Origin: Planomicrobium sp. YIM 101495
GTDB taxonomy: Bacteria; Bacillota; Bacilli; Bacillales_A; Planococcaceae
Reading direction: 5' to 3'
Length of the DNA stretch: 64,000 nucleotides
Assembly (NCBI RefSeq): GCF_009707665.1
Contig: NZ_WLZW01000001.1
Location: 496,001 to 560,000, forward strand
Of this stretch, positions 37,787-47,125 are shown piece by piece. The translations under genes were made by a program, and so were the position numbers. Under the pieces are notes generated by a model, which was not told the DNA's origin, did not search any database, and saw nothing but the letters and a program-made list of their open reading frames with translations. How positions within the stretch are numbered: position 1 is the stretch's first letter; every line of letters begins with the position of its first letter.

Positions 37787-37936
37787 TTACTTTGTTTCAC
37801 GGTGAAGAGTCATTTTTTGTTCACGTGAGCAGTATTTTTTCATTTCAAGGCGCTCAGGGTTGTTGCGCTTATTTTTAACAGTGCTGTAATTACGTTCGCC
37901 ACAGTCTGTGCAAGCTAATGTGATATTAACACGCAT
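37787..37936 (-). CDS. rpmG: 50S ribosomal protein L33
   Basis: A 49-aa L33 ([17 protein letters not shown]... HRETK). The first CxxC pair of the zinc ribbon is intact, but the second reads CSRE, leaving three Cys, so zinc binding is probably weakened or uses another ligand. ATG at 37936 after GGGAGGG; upstream codons belong to the leader. Confidence 0.95.
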   Translation of the reverse strand: MRVNITLACTDCGERNYSTVKNKRNNPERLEMKKYCSREQKMTLHRETK

Positions 37937-38085
37937 CGGTATCCCTCCCATTTCTTTCAAAAGATCAGTATTACATGTAAACATGATTTATACGACTTTA
38001 TTATTATAGCATATTCCCCTTGAAAGTCTACAGAAAATATACAGACAATATGCGAGATATTTTCAAGCCACGAAAAAAGACAAAT

Positions 38086-38121
38086 AAAGAGAGAGGAAGG
38101 CGACTTGCCTTTCTCTCTTCC
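38086..38121 (-). terminator. Terminator after phoU
   Basis: Stem GAGAGAGGAAGGC/GCCTTTCTCTC, A-rich on the distal side (T-rich on the minus strand). Confidence 0.8.
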
Positions 38122-38138
38122 GCTCCATTAATGATCGT

Positions 38139-38798
38139 TCAAGAGTTGAGGTCGTAACGTTTTCCGCGGACCAAGTAAAACAATTGCTCCGCAATATTCG
38201 TTGCATAGTCTGCAGAACGTTCCAAATAGCGGCAAATGAACGCCAGTTGTGTCACTTGGTTCATTCTTTCCGGATCCTCCGCACCGCTACGCATCAGTTG
38301 ACGGATGGCTTGCCCATACAGATCATCCACTTGATCATCGATTTCGGCAATCTCTTTCGCTTTGATGATGTCTTCAGCGATGAATGCTTCGATCACTTGA
38401 TGAAGCATCTTGCTCGCCATTTCGTGCATTTCCTGAAGCAATGTAATCGGTGGCAAATGCTCTTGCTTGCCGATCCGGATCGTTTCCTTCGCGATGTTCA
38501 CCGCATAGTCTCCGACACGCTCAAGGTCAGCTGCTACTTTCAACGTGACAACCAAGCGGCGCAGATCTGTTGCAACAGGCGACTGCTTCGCGATCATCAA
38601 GATGACGTGCTGGTTGATTTCTTCTTCCATCCGGTTCAAGGCTGCGTCGTCTTCGATGATTTCAAGTGCTGTATCGATGTCGTGATTCATCAACGCATCC
38701 ATCGAGCGGTTGAGTGCGGCAATCGCGTAATCACTCATCTCGATCAATTGTTCTTGTGTTTCGTTTAATTCCAAATCGAATCTTTCACGGATTGACAT
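38139..38798 (-). CDS. phoU: Phosphate signalling/transport regulator PhoU
   Basis: A 219-aa protein made of two three-helix PhoU repeats, each with an E/DxxxD metal motif (RVGDYAVNIAKE and RSADYATNIAEQ). It couples the Pst transporter to the PhoPR kinase and limits phosphate uptake. ATG after GGGAGGAGG, 19 nt after pstB. Confidence 0.95.
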   Translation of the reverse strand: MSIRERFDLELNETQEQLIEMSDYAIAALNRSMDALMNHDIDTALEIIEDDAALNRMEEEINQHVILMIAKQSPVATDLRRLVVTLKVAADLERVGDYAVNIAKETIRIGKQEHLPPITLLQEMHEMASKMLHQVIEAFIAEDIIKAKEIAEIDDQVDDLYGQAIRQLMRSGAEDPERMNQVTQLAFICRYLERSADYATNIAEQLFYLVRGKRYDLNS

Positions 38799-38817
38799 GC
38801 TTCATCCTCCTCCCTGA

Positions 38818-39630
38818 TCAGCCGAAACGGCCGGAAATGTAATCTTCAGTACGCTTGTCCGCGGGGTTCGAGAAGATCGAATCCGTCTTGTCGAACTCCA
38901 CGACTTCCCCGTTCAGGAAAAATGCTGTCTTGTCCGAGATACGTGATGCCTGCTGCATGTTGTGCGTCACGATGATGATGCTGTAGTCTTTCTTCAGTTC
39001 CTGGACGAGTTCTTCCACCTTCAACGTGGAAATCGGGTCAAGTGCAGAAGTCGGCTCATCCATCAAGATGACATCCGGCTCGATTGCCAGTGCACGTGCG
39101 ATACAAATACGTTGCTGCTGTCCGCCCGAGATGCCGTAAGCATTCTCGTTCAGACGATCTTTTACTTCGTCCCAGATGGCAGCGCCGCGCAGGCTTTTCT
39201 CAACAATTTCATCAAGAATTTTCTTGTTCTTGATGCCGTGGATGCGTGGGCCGTAAGCGATGTTGTCATAAATTGATTTCGGGAACGGGTTCGGCTTCTG
39301 GAACACCATACCGACACGTGTGCGAAGTTCTTCGACACGGTAATCCTTGTCGAAGATGTTGCGTTCACGGTAAAGGATCTCCCCTGAAGTCTTGACCGAC
39401 GGCACAAGTTCGACCATGCGATTCAATGTTTTGATGTATGTGGATTTTCCGCAACCAGATGGTCCGATGATCGCTGTCACTTCGTTCTCCATGATTTTCA
39501 TGTCGATATTTTTCAAGGCATGGTTGGCACCGTACCATAAGTTCATTTGCTTTGTTTCATAGACGATGTTCGATGACGCTGCTGTGTTTTGATCGTTTGC
39601 GACCGTGTTGTTCATCAGTGAGACAGTCAT
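38818..39630 (-). CDS. pstB: Phosphate ABC transporter ATPase PstB
   Basis: A 270-aa ATPase. Walker [13 protein letters not shown], signature [18 protein letters not shown], Walker [14 protein letters not shown]. It energises the PstCA permease. ATG after AAAGGGGATTCACA, in the pstS-C-A-B-phoU operon. The first ~25 residues form a non-conserved extension. Confidence 0.96.
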   Translation of the reverse strand: MTVSLMNNTVANDQNTAASSNIVYETKQMNLWYGANHALKNIDMKIMENEVTAIIGPSGCGKSTYIKTLNRMVELVPSVKTSGEILYRERNIFDKDYRVEELRTRVGMVFQKPNPFPKSIYDNIAYGPRIHGIKNKKILDEIVEKSLRGAAIWDEVKDRLNENAYGISGGQQQRICIARALAIEPDVILMDEPTSALDPISTLKVEELVQELKKDYSIIIVTHNMQQASRISDKTAFFLNGEVVEFDKTDSIFSNPADKRTEDYISGRFG

Positions 39631-39657
39631 TGTGAATCCCCTTTCCCTTCAAACAAA

Positions 39658-40536
39658 TTAATAACGTTTATCGTACTTGTTGCGAATGGCTACTGCGATG
39701 GAGTTCATGATAATCAAGAATGCCATCAAGATGATGATTCCAGCTGCCGCCACCATTTGGAACTCTTGCTGTGGTCGGCTTGACCAGTCGTAAATCTGCA
39801 TCGGAAGCGCGGTGAATGTATCCATGACACCTTTCGGCAAGAACTGGATGATGACCGGTATACCGATGACGATCAGCGGAGCAGTCTCCCCGATAGCCCG
39901 TGATAACGCCAAGATACTTCCTGTCAAAACGCCTGGAATCGCTGCTGGTAAAATAATCTTAACGATGGTTTGCCATTTTGTTGCGCCCATCCCGTAAGAT
40001 GCATCGCGCAATTCTTTCGGAACGGAACGGATCGCTTCCTGCGCTGCGACGATGATGACCGGCAAGATCAATAGACTCATCGTGAAGCCCGCTGCAAGAA
40101 TACTATTGCCAAGTGACAACGTACGGACGAAAATCGTCAAACCGAGAAGACCAAAAACGACAGATGGTACACCGGCCAAGTTCGCGATGTTCGTCTGGAT
40201 GAACGTCGTGAGCCTTGATTTCTTCGCATACTCTTCCAAGTAGACGGCTGAACCGACACCCAAAATGATTGAAGTCGGAGCGACGACCGCCATCAACCAG
40301 ATCGAACCGATGAGGGCGGCTTTGATTCCAGCCTTTTCCGGGAACCGTGACGCAAAATTCGTCAAGAAGTCGATGGACAAGTGTCCAGCCCCTTGTGTAA
40401 CGATTCGATAAAGCAAAATGACTAACGCCAATAAAGCGAGCGATGTTGCAAAAATGAAGAACCCTTTGAATACTTTGTTGACCACCATTCGGCTGTTCAT
40501 CCGTTTTACTACGGCATCATGTTCGATATATCTCAT
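39658..40536 (-). CDS. pstA: Phosphate ABC transporter permease PstA
   Basis: About 292 aa with six transmembrane helices and the permease EAA-like loop (VPKELRDASYGMGATKWQT). ATG at 40536 (MRYIEHDAVV) after GGGAGG, one base downstream of the pstC stop; the earlier in-frame ATG lies in pstC. Confidence 0.95.
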   Translation of the reverse strand: MRYIEHDAVVKRMNSRMVVNKVFKGFFIFATSLALLALVILLYRIVTQGAGHLSIDFLTNFASRFPEKAGIKAALIGSIWLMAVVAPTSIILGVGSAVYLEEYAKKSRLTTFIQTNIANLAGVPSVVFGLLGLTIFVRTLSLGNSILAAGFTMSLLILPVIIVAAQEAIRSVPKELRDASYGMGATKWQTIVKIILPAAIPGVLTGSILALSRAIGETAPLIVIGIPVIIQFLPKGVMDTFTALPMQIYDWSSRPQQEFQMVAAAGIIILMAFLIIMNSIAVAIRNKYDKRY

Positions 40537-40537
40537 C

Positions 40538-41464
40538 TCAATATTCCTCCCTGAAGCGTTTGGATACATACTGCGCCAGAATGTTCATCAACATCGTGAA
40601 GATGAATAGCGTGAATCCTACCGCGTAAATGGAATAATAGATGGTCGTTCCATATCCTGCGTCACCTTTTGAAACCTGGACGATATAAGCCGTCATCGTT
40701 TGGATGGAATCAGTGAAAGTGCCGTCGAATTTTGGCGTCGAACCCCCAGCGAGAGAAACGATCATCGTCTCACCGATCGCGCGCGATACTGCCAATACGA
40801 CAGAAGCAACGATACCAGAGACTGCTGCTGGAAGAATGACTTTGATGGCCACTTCGAACTTCGTGGAGCCGAGTGCCAGCGCCCCTTCACGAATATGCTT
40901 CGGCACAGAGCTCATCGCATCTTCAGATAAGGAAGCGATCATCGGGATGATCATGATCCCGACGACGATGCCTGGTGAGATCGCGTTGAAAATCTTCACT
41001 TCCGGAAAGAATGTCTGCAAGAGTGGTGTAACGAACGTGAGTGCGAAGAATCCATAGACGATTGTCGGGATTCCGGCAAGCACTTCCAGGATTGGTTTGA
41101 TGATCCGGCGCACACGCTCACTTGCATATTCGCTCAAATAAATCGCGGCGGAAATACCGATCGGCACAGCAACGATGACGGCAATCAGCGTCACTTTCAA
41201 CGTGCCGACGATCAATGGCCAGATTCCGTAAAGCTCCTGCTTGTTTGAGAATGGCAGCCACGTCGTACCGAACAGGAAGTCCGTGACCGATACTTTCGTA
41301 AAGAATGTGATCGTCTCGACGATCAAGGTCATGATGATTCCGATAGTCGTCAGTACGGATACCGACGCAATCAAAAATAGAATCACCGGAATCAGTTTTT
41401 CGATAAACCTCTTGTTTTTCTTGCCTTTTGACTGCGCGATTAAATCTTGCACAGAAGTCCCCAT
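40538..41464 (-). CDS. pstC: Phosphate ABC transporter permease PstC
   Basis: About 308 aa, six transmembrane helices, with the EAA-like loop VPKHIREGALALGSTKFEV. ATG at 41464 (MGTSVQDLIAQ) after AAAGGGG; the longer frame runs into the pstS-pstC gap. Confidence 0.95.
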   Translation of the reverse strand: MGTSVQDLIAQSKGKKNKRFIEKLIPVILFLIASVSVLTTIGIIMTLIVETITFFTKVSVTDFLFGTTWLPFSNKQELYGIWPLIVGTLKVTLIAVIVAVPIGISAAIYLSEYASERVRRIIKPILEVLAGIPTIVYGFFALTFVTPLLQTFFPEVKIFNAISPGIVVGIMIIPMIASLSEDAMSSVPKHIREGALALGSTKFEVAIKVILPAAVSGIVASVVLAVSRAIGETMIVSLAGGSTPKFDGTFTDSIQTMTAYIVQVSKGDAGYGTTIYYSIYAVGFTLFIFTMLMNILAQYVSKRFREEY

Positions 41465-41533
41465 AACGAATCCCCTTTCAATCCGAAAAGGTGAGCAGAT
41501 ACTGCTCACCCGGTAAAGTCATCTCAGTCAGCC

Positions 41534-42517
41534 TTAACGCAACGCTTCAAGATCTGCTAAACCTTTGTCGTACTCTTCTTGCGGCAATGCTACGTAACCA
41601 ACTGATTCAGCCATTTCACCAGCATTTTCCACTGTGTACTTCAAGAAGTCGAATACTGCATCGTCTTCAGCTACTGCAGTGTTGCTCGCATAGACGAATA
41701 ATGGGCGCGATAGCGGAGAGTACTCTCCTGATTCAATCGAGTCATTCGTCGGCTCTACACCGTCGATCGATACAACTTTCAACGTATCCTGGTTCGCTAC
41801 ATAATATGCGTATCCGAAGAACCCGATTGCGTTCGGATCAGCTTGGATTCCTTGTACTAGGATGTTATCGTCCTCTGACAAAGTTGCAGAGCTTACAAGG
41901 TCCTCATCTTCAAGGATTACTTCGTTGAAATAGTCAAACGTTCCAGAATCCGTACCTGGTGCGTAGAAGACCACTTCTTCTTCCGGCCAATCAGGGTTGA
42001 TGTCTGACCACATTTTCGTTGATCCATCTTCTACCCAAAGCTTCTTCAAGTCTTCGACTGTCAAATCTTCCACCCAGTCGTTCTCTTGGCTTACGACTAC
42101 TGATAGGCCGTCATACGCCAGCAATAGTTCCGTATAGTCAACGCCTGCTTCTTCAAGGCTTGCAATCTCTTCATCTTTAATTGGACGGGATGCGTTCGAA
42201 AAATCCGTTTCGCCTTGAATGAATTTCTCAAAGCCTCCACCTGTCCCTGAAACACCGACAGTGACCTGGACATCCGGCTGAGCACCAGCGTACTCTTCAA
42301 CGACACCTTCCATGATCGGAGCTACTGTCGAAGAACCATCACCTGAAACAGAACCTTCAACCGCAGCTTCTTCATCGCCGGCAGTGTCTTGAGTCGTTTC
42401 TTCCGTGTCAGAACCTGGTTGATCTGCCGCAGTATCGTCTTCTGTGCTGCCGCACGCTCCGAGGATAAGTGCTGAACCTAAAATTGTTGAAGCCATTGCG
42501 AATTTCCAGTTTTTCAT
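41534..42517 (-). CDS. pstS: Phosphate-binding lipoprotein PstS
   Basis: A 327-aa lipoprotein: signal peptide, then lipobox LGAC (Cys22), an acidic linker (about 25-55) and a PBP-II phosphate-binding fold. Ligand motifs are GDGSSTVAP, GVSGTGGGFEKF, SNASRPIK and APGTDSGTFDYF. First gene of the pst operon, directly behind the PHO boxes. Confidence 0.96.
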   Translation of the reverse strand: MKNWKFAMASTILGSALILGACGSTEDDTAADQPGSDTEETTQDTAGDEEAAVEGSVSGDGSSTVAPIMEGVVEEYAGAQPDVQVTVGVSGTGGGFEKFIQGETDFSNASRPIKDEEIASLEEAGVDYTELLLAYDGLSVVVSQENDWVEDLTVEDLKKLWVEDGSTKMWSDINPDWPEEEVVFYAPGTDSGTFDYFNEVILEDEDLVSSATLSEDDNILVQGIQADPNAIGFFGYAYYVANQDTLKVVSIDGVEPTNDSIESGEYSPLSRPLFVYASNTAVAEDDAVFDFLKYTVENAGEMAESVGYVALPQEEYDKGLADLEALR

Positions 42518-42560
42518 TTCTGTGTTCCCCCTAAAAGATTATGTTTTGTTTACAGTCCTA

Positions 42561-42614
42561 ACTATAGACCTCCAATATTGAGGACATATAAAGCGAATGT
42601 TAAGAAAGTGTAAA
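42561..42614 (-). promoter_or_regulatory. PHO boxes and -10 of the pst operon
   Basis: Three TT(A/T)ACA-type hexamers on the minus strand, TTTACA, TTAACA and TTTATA, start exactly 11 bp apart (plus-strand positions 42609, 42598, 42587). A TATAGT -10 lies downstream at 42566-42561. This is the arrangement for PhoP-activated promoters and implies phosphate-starvation induction. Confidence 0.85.
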
Positions 42615-42744
42615 GACGTTTTCCATCTCTCCATAAAGGGAATATGGCGGTGCTGTCATCACTAGAAAAGCAGAGAAACAGCGTCAAGAATGCATTGGCG
42701 AAGATGTTCTTTCTATTCCTATATTCATCGGCTTTTCGGGAAAT

Positions 42745-42795
42745 TAAAAAAGCTACCCCGCAACATCATGATTCATGACGTTCGGAGCAGCTTTT
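42745..42795 (-). terminator. Terminator after the pbpA-like gene
   Basis: Imperfect stem AAAAGCT..CCCG with CGGAGCAGCTTTT, followed by a T-rich tract on the minus strand. Confidence 0.65.
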
Positions 42796-42799
42796 GTTA

Positions 42800-44983
42800 T
42801 TATTCGTCTCCTTCTTCAATGACAGAATCAGAGAATGGTTCACGGATTTGATCCGGTGATTCAGAGACTTTCTTATTCTTCAGTTCAAAGTATTTGTCCA
42901 GCGCTTCCCGAGCGATTTCGTTGCTTGCCGGTGGGACTTTGTTGTCGTTCGTCGTGATATAAGGAATCAAGACGGCATAGGCGACTTCCGGGTTATCGAA
43001 AGGCGCAAAACCGACGTGTGACGTATTGATCGATGTCTGACCGTTGTAGCGGCTCGAGCTATCGTAAAACGTCACCTGGGCAGTCCCAGTTTTCCCTGCA
43101 GCCGTATAACCGAGGTTCTCGAAGTAACGGCGTGCGGTTCCGCGGCTGCCCGTGTAAACGCGGCGCATCCCTTCCTTGACCCGGTCAATCTCTGCTTGGG
43201 AGTTATCGACACGGTTCAGAACACGTGGATCAATGATGCGATCGATAGCACCCAAATTAACACCATCTATAGAAGGTTGTCGAATCTCTTTCACGACGTG
43301 CGGTGCCATCCGGTAGCCATCATTGGCGATTGTCGAAACGTATTGTGCCAGTTGCAGCGTGGTATACGTATCAAACTGACCAATCGATAAATCGAGGAAT
43401 TTACCGGCCATCAAGTCCGTACCCTCATACCCTGTACCTTCATTCGGCAAGTCGATGCCAGTTTTGACACCAAGCCCGAACTGCGCGAATGAATTACGCA
43501 TTATGTTAAAGCTGCTGTCTGGAATATTAATTGGCTCACCGTATTGATAACGTGCACCAGCAAGACCAAGTGCAATTTTGAACATGTAAACGTTCGAAGA
43601 TAGTTCAATTGCAGTCAAGTCGTTGACCGGCACACGGTTAAACAACGTACGGTTAAAGAGCGATGCTTTCGGTCGGTCATTCCCGATTTTCAATGGTTCA
43701 TCAATCATGACACTATTCATCCCAATCGCGCCTTCAGAATATCCTGTCAAAATGGTTGCGCCCTTAATAGAAGATCCTACTTCATGCCCGGCCGTGAATG
43801 TGCCGTATGCATAGTCTAAAATTTCACGCTGACCGTTCTCATCTGGGTCGCTCAGTCGTTTGCCGACAAGTGATAAGATCTCACCCGTTCGCGGATCCAT
43901 CATGACAAGGTAAGCATCACGGACCAGCTGTGCATTCGGACCAGCTTTTAGCTGACGCAGTTTTTTTTCAACGATTTCTTCCATCGCTGCCTGCATCTCA
44001 CTGTCGATTGTCAGCACCAAGTCCTTGCCGGGTTCCCCCTCCTTTTCAGGGACAGTATCAATGACGCGGCCACGGCCATCGGTAATACTCTTCACGACGG
44101 ATTTCTGGCCTTGTAGCACGGATTCATACTGCTGCTCAAGGAAGCTTCGTCCGACACGGTCGTTCCGAGAATAGTCGCGGGACAAGTAATATTCGAGGTC
44201 ACTTGATGGAATGCCTTGTTCTGGAGTCGTCGTCGTGCCGAGGATCGTCAAGTCGCTTGAGCGGACACGTTCCCAGTCCGTTACGGTGTTGACGCCTTTC
44301 ATGTCGGGATCCGTCAACCGCTCGGACACACGGGCGAATTCTTCCGGTGTCACGTTCTCGTTTTTGATGATTTGCGGTGTCAGTGCATAGCCGGAAGTCA
44401 TTTCACGGTAGATCGCGAGAACTTCAAGCTCTTCAGACGTCAAGCTGGCCAATTCCTCATCCGTGATGCGGTCGCGGATGAGCGTATCAAGCTTACGCTG
44501 CTTCTCTTTTTCTGTAATGTCTTCATTTTGGATTGCCAGGCGTTCTTCTTCTGATACTTTTTCATTCGCCGCCTCAAGGTTGAGGGAAATGTAAAAATCC
44601 TGTTTGTCACGTGGCGTCACTTTATCCGGTTCTTTCTCAATCAATGTCGCCAGCTTTGCTGCAACTTCCATCATTTCCGAACGCTTCGTCGTCTGCATCG
44701 GTGTGTACGTAATTGCATTTACAGGCTTATTGTCCACTTGGATCCGCCCTTCGCTGTCGAAGATGCGACCTCGTGGCACACTCGTATTGATCGCGACTTC
44801 TTCCGTACGCGCAAGCGCCAGCGTGAAGTCTTCGCCTTTTACGATCTGTAAATATCCCAAACGGAGGATCAAAGCGGAAAAAAGCAGGAAAATGGTAAAA
44901 AAGAGAATATTCATCCGAAAAATCGTATGGTTTTTAAGCTTCGCTTTCGCGAGAGAAACGCGTCGTTTCTGAGGGGTCTGCAT
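42800..44983 (-). CDS. pbpA: Class B penicillin-binding protein (PbpA-like transpeptidase)
   Basis: A 727-aa protein with a cytoplasmic N-terminus and one transmembrane helix (25-48). The PBP dimerisation domain (RGRIFDSEGR) carries a long insertion, and the transpeptidase domain follows. Catalytic motifs are SSIK (Ser404, Lys407), SSN (462-464) and KTGTAQ. It cross-links peptidoglycan, probably for rod-shape elongation as B. subtilis PbpA, which has the same neighbour sodA. Start after AGGAGAGG. Confidence 0.92.
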   Translation of the reverse strand: MQTPQKRRVSLAKAKLKNHTIFRMNILFFTIFLLFSALILRLGYLQIVKGEDFTLALARTEEVAINTSVPRGRIFDSEGRIQVDNKPVNAITYTPMQTTKRSEMMEVAAKLATLIEKEPDKVTPRDKQDFYISLNLEAANEKVSEEERLAIQNEDITEKEKQRKLDTLIRDRITDEELASLTSEELEVLAIYREMTSGYALTPQIIKNENVTPEEFARVSERLTDPDMKGVNTVTDWERVRSSDLTILGTTTTPEQGIPSSDLEYYLSRDYSRNDRVGRSFLEQQYESVLQGQKSVVKSITDGRGRVIDTVPEKEGEPGKDLVLTIDSEMQAAMEEIVEKKLRQLKAGPNAQLVRDAYLVMMDPRTGEILSLVGKRLSDPDENGQREILDYAYGTFTAGHEVGSSIKGATILTGYSEGAIGMNSVMIDEPLKIGNDRPKASLFNRTLFNRVPVNDLTAIELSSNVYMFKIALGLAGARYQYGEPINIPDSSFNIMRNSFAQFGLGVKTGIDLPNEGTGYEGTDLMAGKFLDLSIGQFDTYTTLQLAQYVSTIANDGYRMAPHVVKEIRQPSIDGVNLGAIDRIIDPRVLNRVDNSQAEIDRVKEGMRRVYTGSRGTARRYFENLGYTAAGKTGTAQVTFYDSSSRYNGQTSINTSHVGFAPFDNPEVAYAVLIPYITTNDNKVPPASNEIAREALDKYFELKNKKVSESPDQIREPFSDSVIEEGDE

Positions 44984-45044
44984 TCAGCGTTTCCTCTCCT
45001 TTCACTGAATTGCTCCATTCGTAAGTATAGCATCGAACGAAGAA

Positions 45045-45080
45045 AAGCACACACTTTTTAAGACGCAAAAGTGTGTGCAA
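45045..45080 (-). terminator. Terminator after sodA
   Basis: Stem GCACACACTTTT/AAAAGTGTGTGC with T-run on the minus strand. Confidence 0.88.
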
Positions 45081-45097
45081 AGTTGCTGCTTATTTAA

Positions 45098-45706
45098 TTA
45101 TTTTGCAGCTTCAAAGCGTTTTGAAACTTCATCCCAGTTAACAACATTCCAGAATGCATCAATGTAATCCGGGCGTCTGTTCTGGTAGTTCAAGTAATAA
45201 GCGTGCTCCCAAACGTCCAATCCAAGTAGAGGCGTTTTGCCTTCCATCAATGGAGAGTCCTGGTTTGGCGTTGAAGTGACTTCAACTTCACCGTTCGATA
45301 CTGCAAGCCACGCCCAGCCTGAGCCGAAACGTGTTTTCGCTGCTGCAGCGAATTTCTCTTTGAATGCATCAAAGCTGCCGAATTTGCTGTCAATCGCTTC
45401 AGCAAGTGCACCGGATGGAGCGCCGCCGCCATTTGGCGAAAGCAACTGCCAGAACAATGAGTGGTTCGCATGTCCGCCACCGTTGTTACGAACTGCAGTA
45501 CGGATATCCTCTGGAACTGCATCAAGATCTGCAATCAATTCTTCAACTGATTTAGAAGCAAGATCTGCGTGTCCTTCCAACGCTGCATTCACATTCGTCA
45601 CATAAGTGTTGTGGTGCTTCGTGTGGTGGATGTTCATCGTCTCTTTGTCGATGTGTGGTTCGAGTGCATCGTACGCGTAAGGTAGTTCTGGTAATTCATA
45701 AGCCAT
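45098..45706 (-). CDS. sodA: Superoxide dismutase [Mn/Fe]
   Basis: Detoxifies superoxide, 202 aa. The Mn/Fe ligands are in [38 protein letters not shown] and SGWAWLAV favour Mn. ATG after GAGGAGG. Downstream it is followed by the PBP gene; upstream it is separated from yqgC by repeat copy R2. Confidence 0.96.
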   Translation of the reverse strand: MAYELPELPYAYDALEPHIDKETMNIHHTKHHNTYVTNVNAALEGHADLASKSVEELIADLDAVPEDIRTAVRNNGGGHANHSLFWQLLSPNGGGAPSGALAEAIDSKFGSFDAFKEKFAAAAKTRFGSGWAWLAVSNGEVEVTSTPNQDSPLMEGKTPLLGLDVWEHAYYLNYQNRRPDYIDAFWNVVNWDEVSKRFEAAK

Positions 45707-45735
45707 GAATAATTCCTCCTCGATTCTGTTTGTTC

Positions 45736-45751
45736 TACATTTCTTAATGTA
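45736..45751. promoter_or_regulatory. Palindrome in the sodA promoter region
   Basis: TACATT-N4-AATGTA is a perfect 6-4-6 inverted repeat about 30 bp upstream of the sodA start, near the expected transcription start. The regulator is unknown. Confidence 0.45.
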
Positions 45752-45847
45752 TCAAAGTTTTCAGACCGACACAAACAAAATGCACGCCGCCTGCCCATTT
45801 CAGACTTTTGGCTGAAGTTGAAGGAAGGATTGATAGAATTATGCAGC

Positions 45848-46139
45848 TTCCGGCTGATTTGCATGTTCCTTTTGAAGAATGAAATCATTAGTGTCCGGCT
45901 GACCTGCATTCCAGAGCTTCGCACGTTAGAGGCGCTGAGAAGATGTTGGCCGAATGAAATTCGGTCAATGTCTTTGCTTGCTCGCTCTTCCATTCCGGCT
46001 CAGCTCCTTCGATAAAGGGAGTGGTGTCTAATGCTGGTGATTTGGATGATCAAAACATATCCGCCATCGTCGCACTCTCACAGAAGGTATCGGATGATAG
46101 GTGGGGATTTTAGTCTTCATGCTGATTCTGGATTTAGTC
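45848..46139 (-). repeat. Composite repeat R2, module C
   Basis: Inverted homologue of 16188-16515. Conserved blocks on the plus strand run from GGCTGACCTGCATTCC (45897) through CATTCCGGCTCAGCTCCTTC (45991-46010), GATTTGGATGAT and GCCATCGTCGC (46063-46073) to TTCATGCTGATTCTGG (about 46117). A second, weaker copy of the GGCTGA-TGCAT motif is at 45852. The core 45930-45980 is unrelated to that of R1 and forms its own hairpin (GGCCGAATGAAATTCGGTC). Confidence 0.8.
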
Positions 46140-46430
46140 GCGACTCACAGATTTTAATCGTGACTCAGGCACTTGCAGTCGCGACTCAACACAAACTAGT
46201 CACGACTCAGATTTTTCACTCTTGAAAATGAGAGAGCAGGAGAATGAATGTTGTACCTCACGAGCTTGAAATCGTATCTCACTGCCGACAAGTAGTATCT
46301 CGTCCATTTTCAAGCTCGATTCGATGCCAAGTAATAACTCGAGCAACTTAAGTAATATCTCACGACTAAAAAGTACTAACTCGACAAAAACGGATCTCTC
46401 CCGCTCACTATTTTCTCTCCAAAATAAGAA
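46140..46430. repeat. Composite repeat R2, 21-nt-phased phrase block
   Basis: Two families of short phrases recur in strict phase. GACTCA with flanking GTCGC starts at 46142, 46162, 46183, 46204 (steps 20, 21, 21). TAYCTC/TAACTC starts at 46254, 46275, 46296, 46335, 46356, 46377 (steps 21, 21, 39, 21, 21). An inverted repeat CGAGCTTGAAA (46261-46271) / TTTCAAGCTCG (46308-46318) spans part of the second array. No coding potential. Confidence 0.75.
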
Positions 46431-46667
46431 CCCCAGCGGCCTACGCAGTCAGCCGCCAAACAAATATGAAACACCCGAATTAGAATGAAACGCTAGCTGC
46501 CACAACACCGCCACTTCACCCACACACCAGCGAAGTGGCTGGTGTGGACTGGGCGGAGTGATAAGACGAGCGATTCTCAGCTCGGCTTATCACGGGAGCC
46601 ATGTCCGAAGCCGCAAGCGAATTTCTACGCGACACCCGAATCACTTTTCCACACATCGGCACTAAAA
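46431..46667 (-). repeat. Composite repeat R2, module A unit 1 (237 nt)
   Basis: First of two almost identical tandem units (about four differences in 237 nt from unit 2), inverted relative to 15574-15808. It carries the hairpin GATAAGACGAGC/GCTCGGCTTATC and the CAGCGGCCTACGCAGTCAGC hairpin block. Confidence 0.9.
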
Positions 46668-46904
46668 CCCCAGCGGCCTACGCAGTCAGCCGCCAAACAA
46701 ATATGAAACACCCGAATTAGAATGAAACGCTAGCTGCCACAACACCACCACTTCACCCACACACCAGCGAAGTGGCTGGTGTGGACTGGGCGGAGTGATA
46801 AGACGAGCGATTCTCAGCTTGGCTTATCACGGGAGCCCTGTCCGAAGCCGCAAGCGAATTTCTACGCGACACCCGAATCACTTTTCCACACATCGGCACT
46901 AGAA
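46668..46904 (-). repeat. Composite repeat R2, module A unit 2 (237 nt)
   Basis: Second tandem unit, about 98 % identical to unit 1. The near identity indicates recent tandem duplication. Confidence 0.9.
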
Positions 46905-47070
46905 CCCCAGCGGCCTACGCAGTCAGCCGCCCAGACATTTACCTCAACTCCATCAATAGAAAGAAATGAAGATGATCACTCACTAACACTTCTCCCACAC
47001 TCTCAGCGGAGGAGATGGCTTATCACAGGAGCCCTGTCCGAAGCGACGAAGCGGATTCCTACACGCCCCC
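46905..47070 (-). repeat. Composite repeat R2, module A unit 3 (diverged, internally deleted)
   Basis: Starts with the same CCCCAGCGGCCTACGCAGTC, then diverges and lacks most of the central hairpin. Its far end (CTGTCCGAAGCGACGAAGCGG) is closer to R1 than to units 1 and 2. This is probably the ancestral unit of the array. Confidence 0.75.
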
Positions 47071-47087
47071 TCCCATTCAAAAACAAC

Positions 47088-47114
47088 AAAAAGAACACCA
47101 GTCTCCCGGTGTCC
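47088..47114 (-). terminator. Terminator after yqgC
   Basis: Stem AACACC/GGTGTC followed on the minus strand by TTCTTTTTGTTG. Confidence 0.7.
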
Positions 47115-47125
47115 TCACTCGCCAC

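Noticed and set aside
37787-37936. Loss of a zinc ligand in L33 as a novelty
   Set aside because: Partial or complete loss of the L33 zinc ribbon is common in Firmicutes paralogues; noted only in the feature entry.
45634-45993. Open frame of 119 codons inside the R2 region overlapping sodA
   Set aside because: It crosses the sodA start in another frame and runs through repeat DNA; no family character.
46136-46390. CRISPR-like array
   Set aside because: The repeats are only 6-12 nt, degenerate and 21 nt apart, with no 25-40-nt repeat/spacer pattern and no cas genes nearby.
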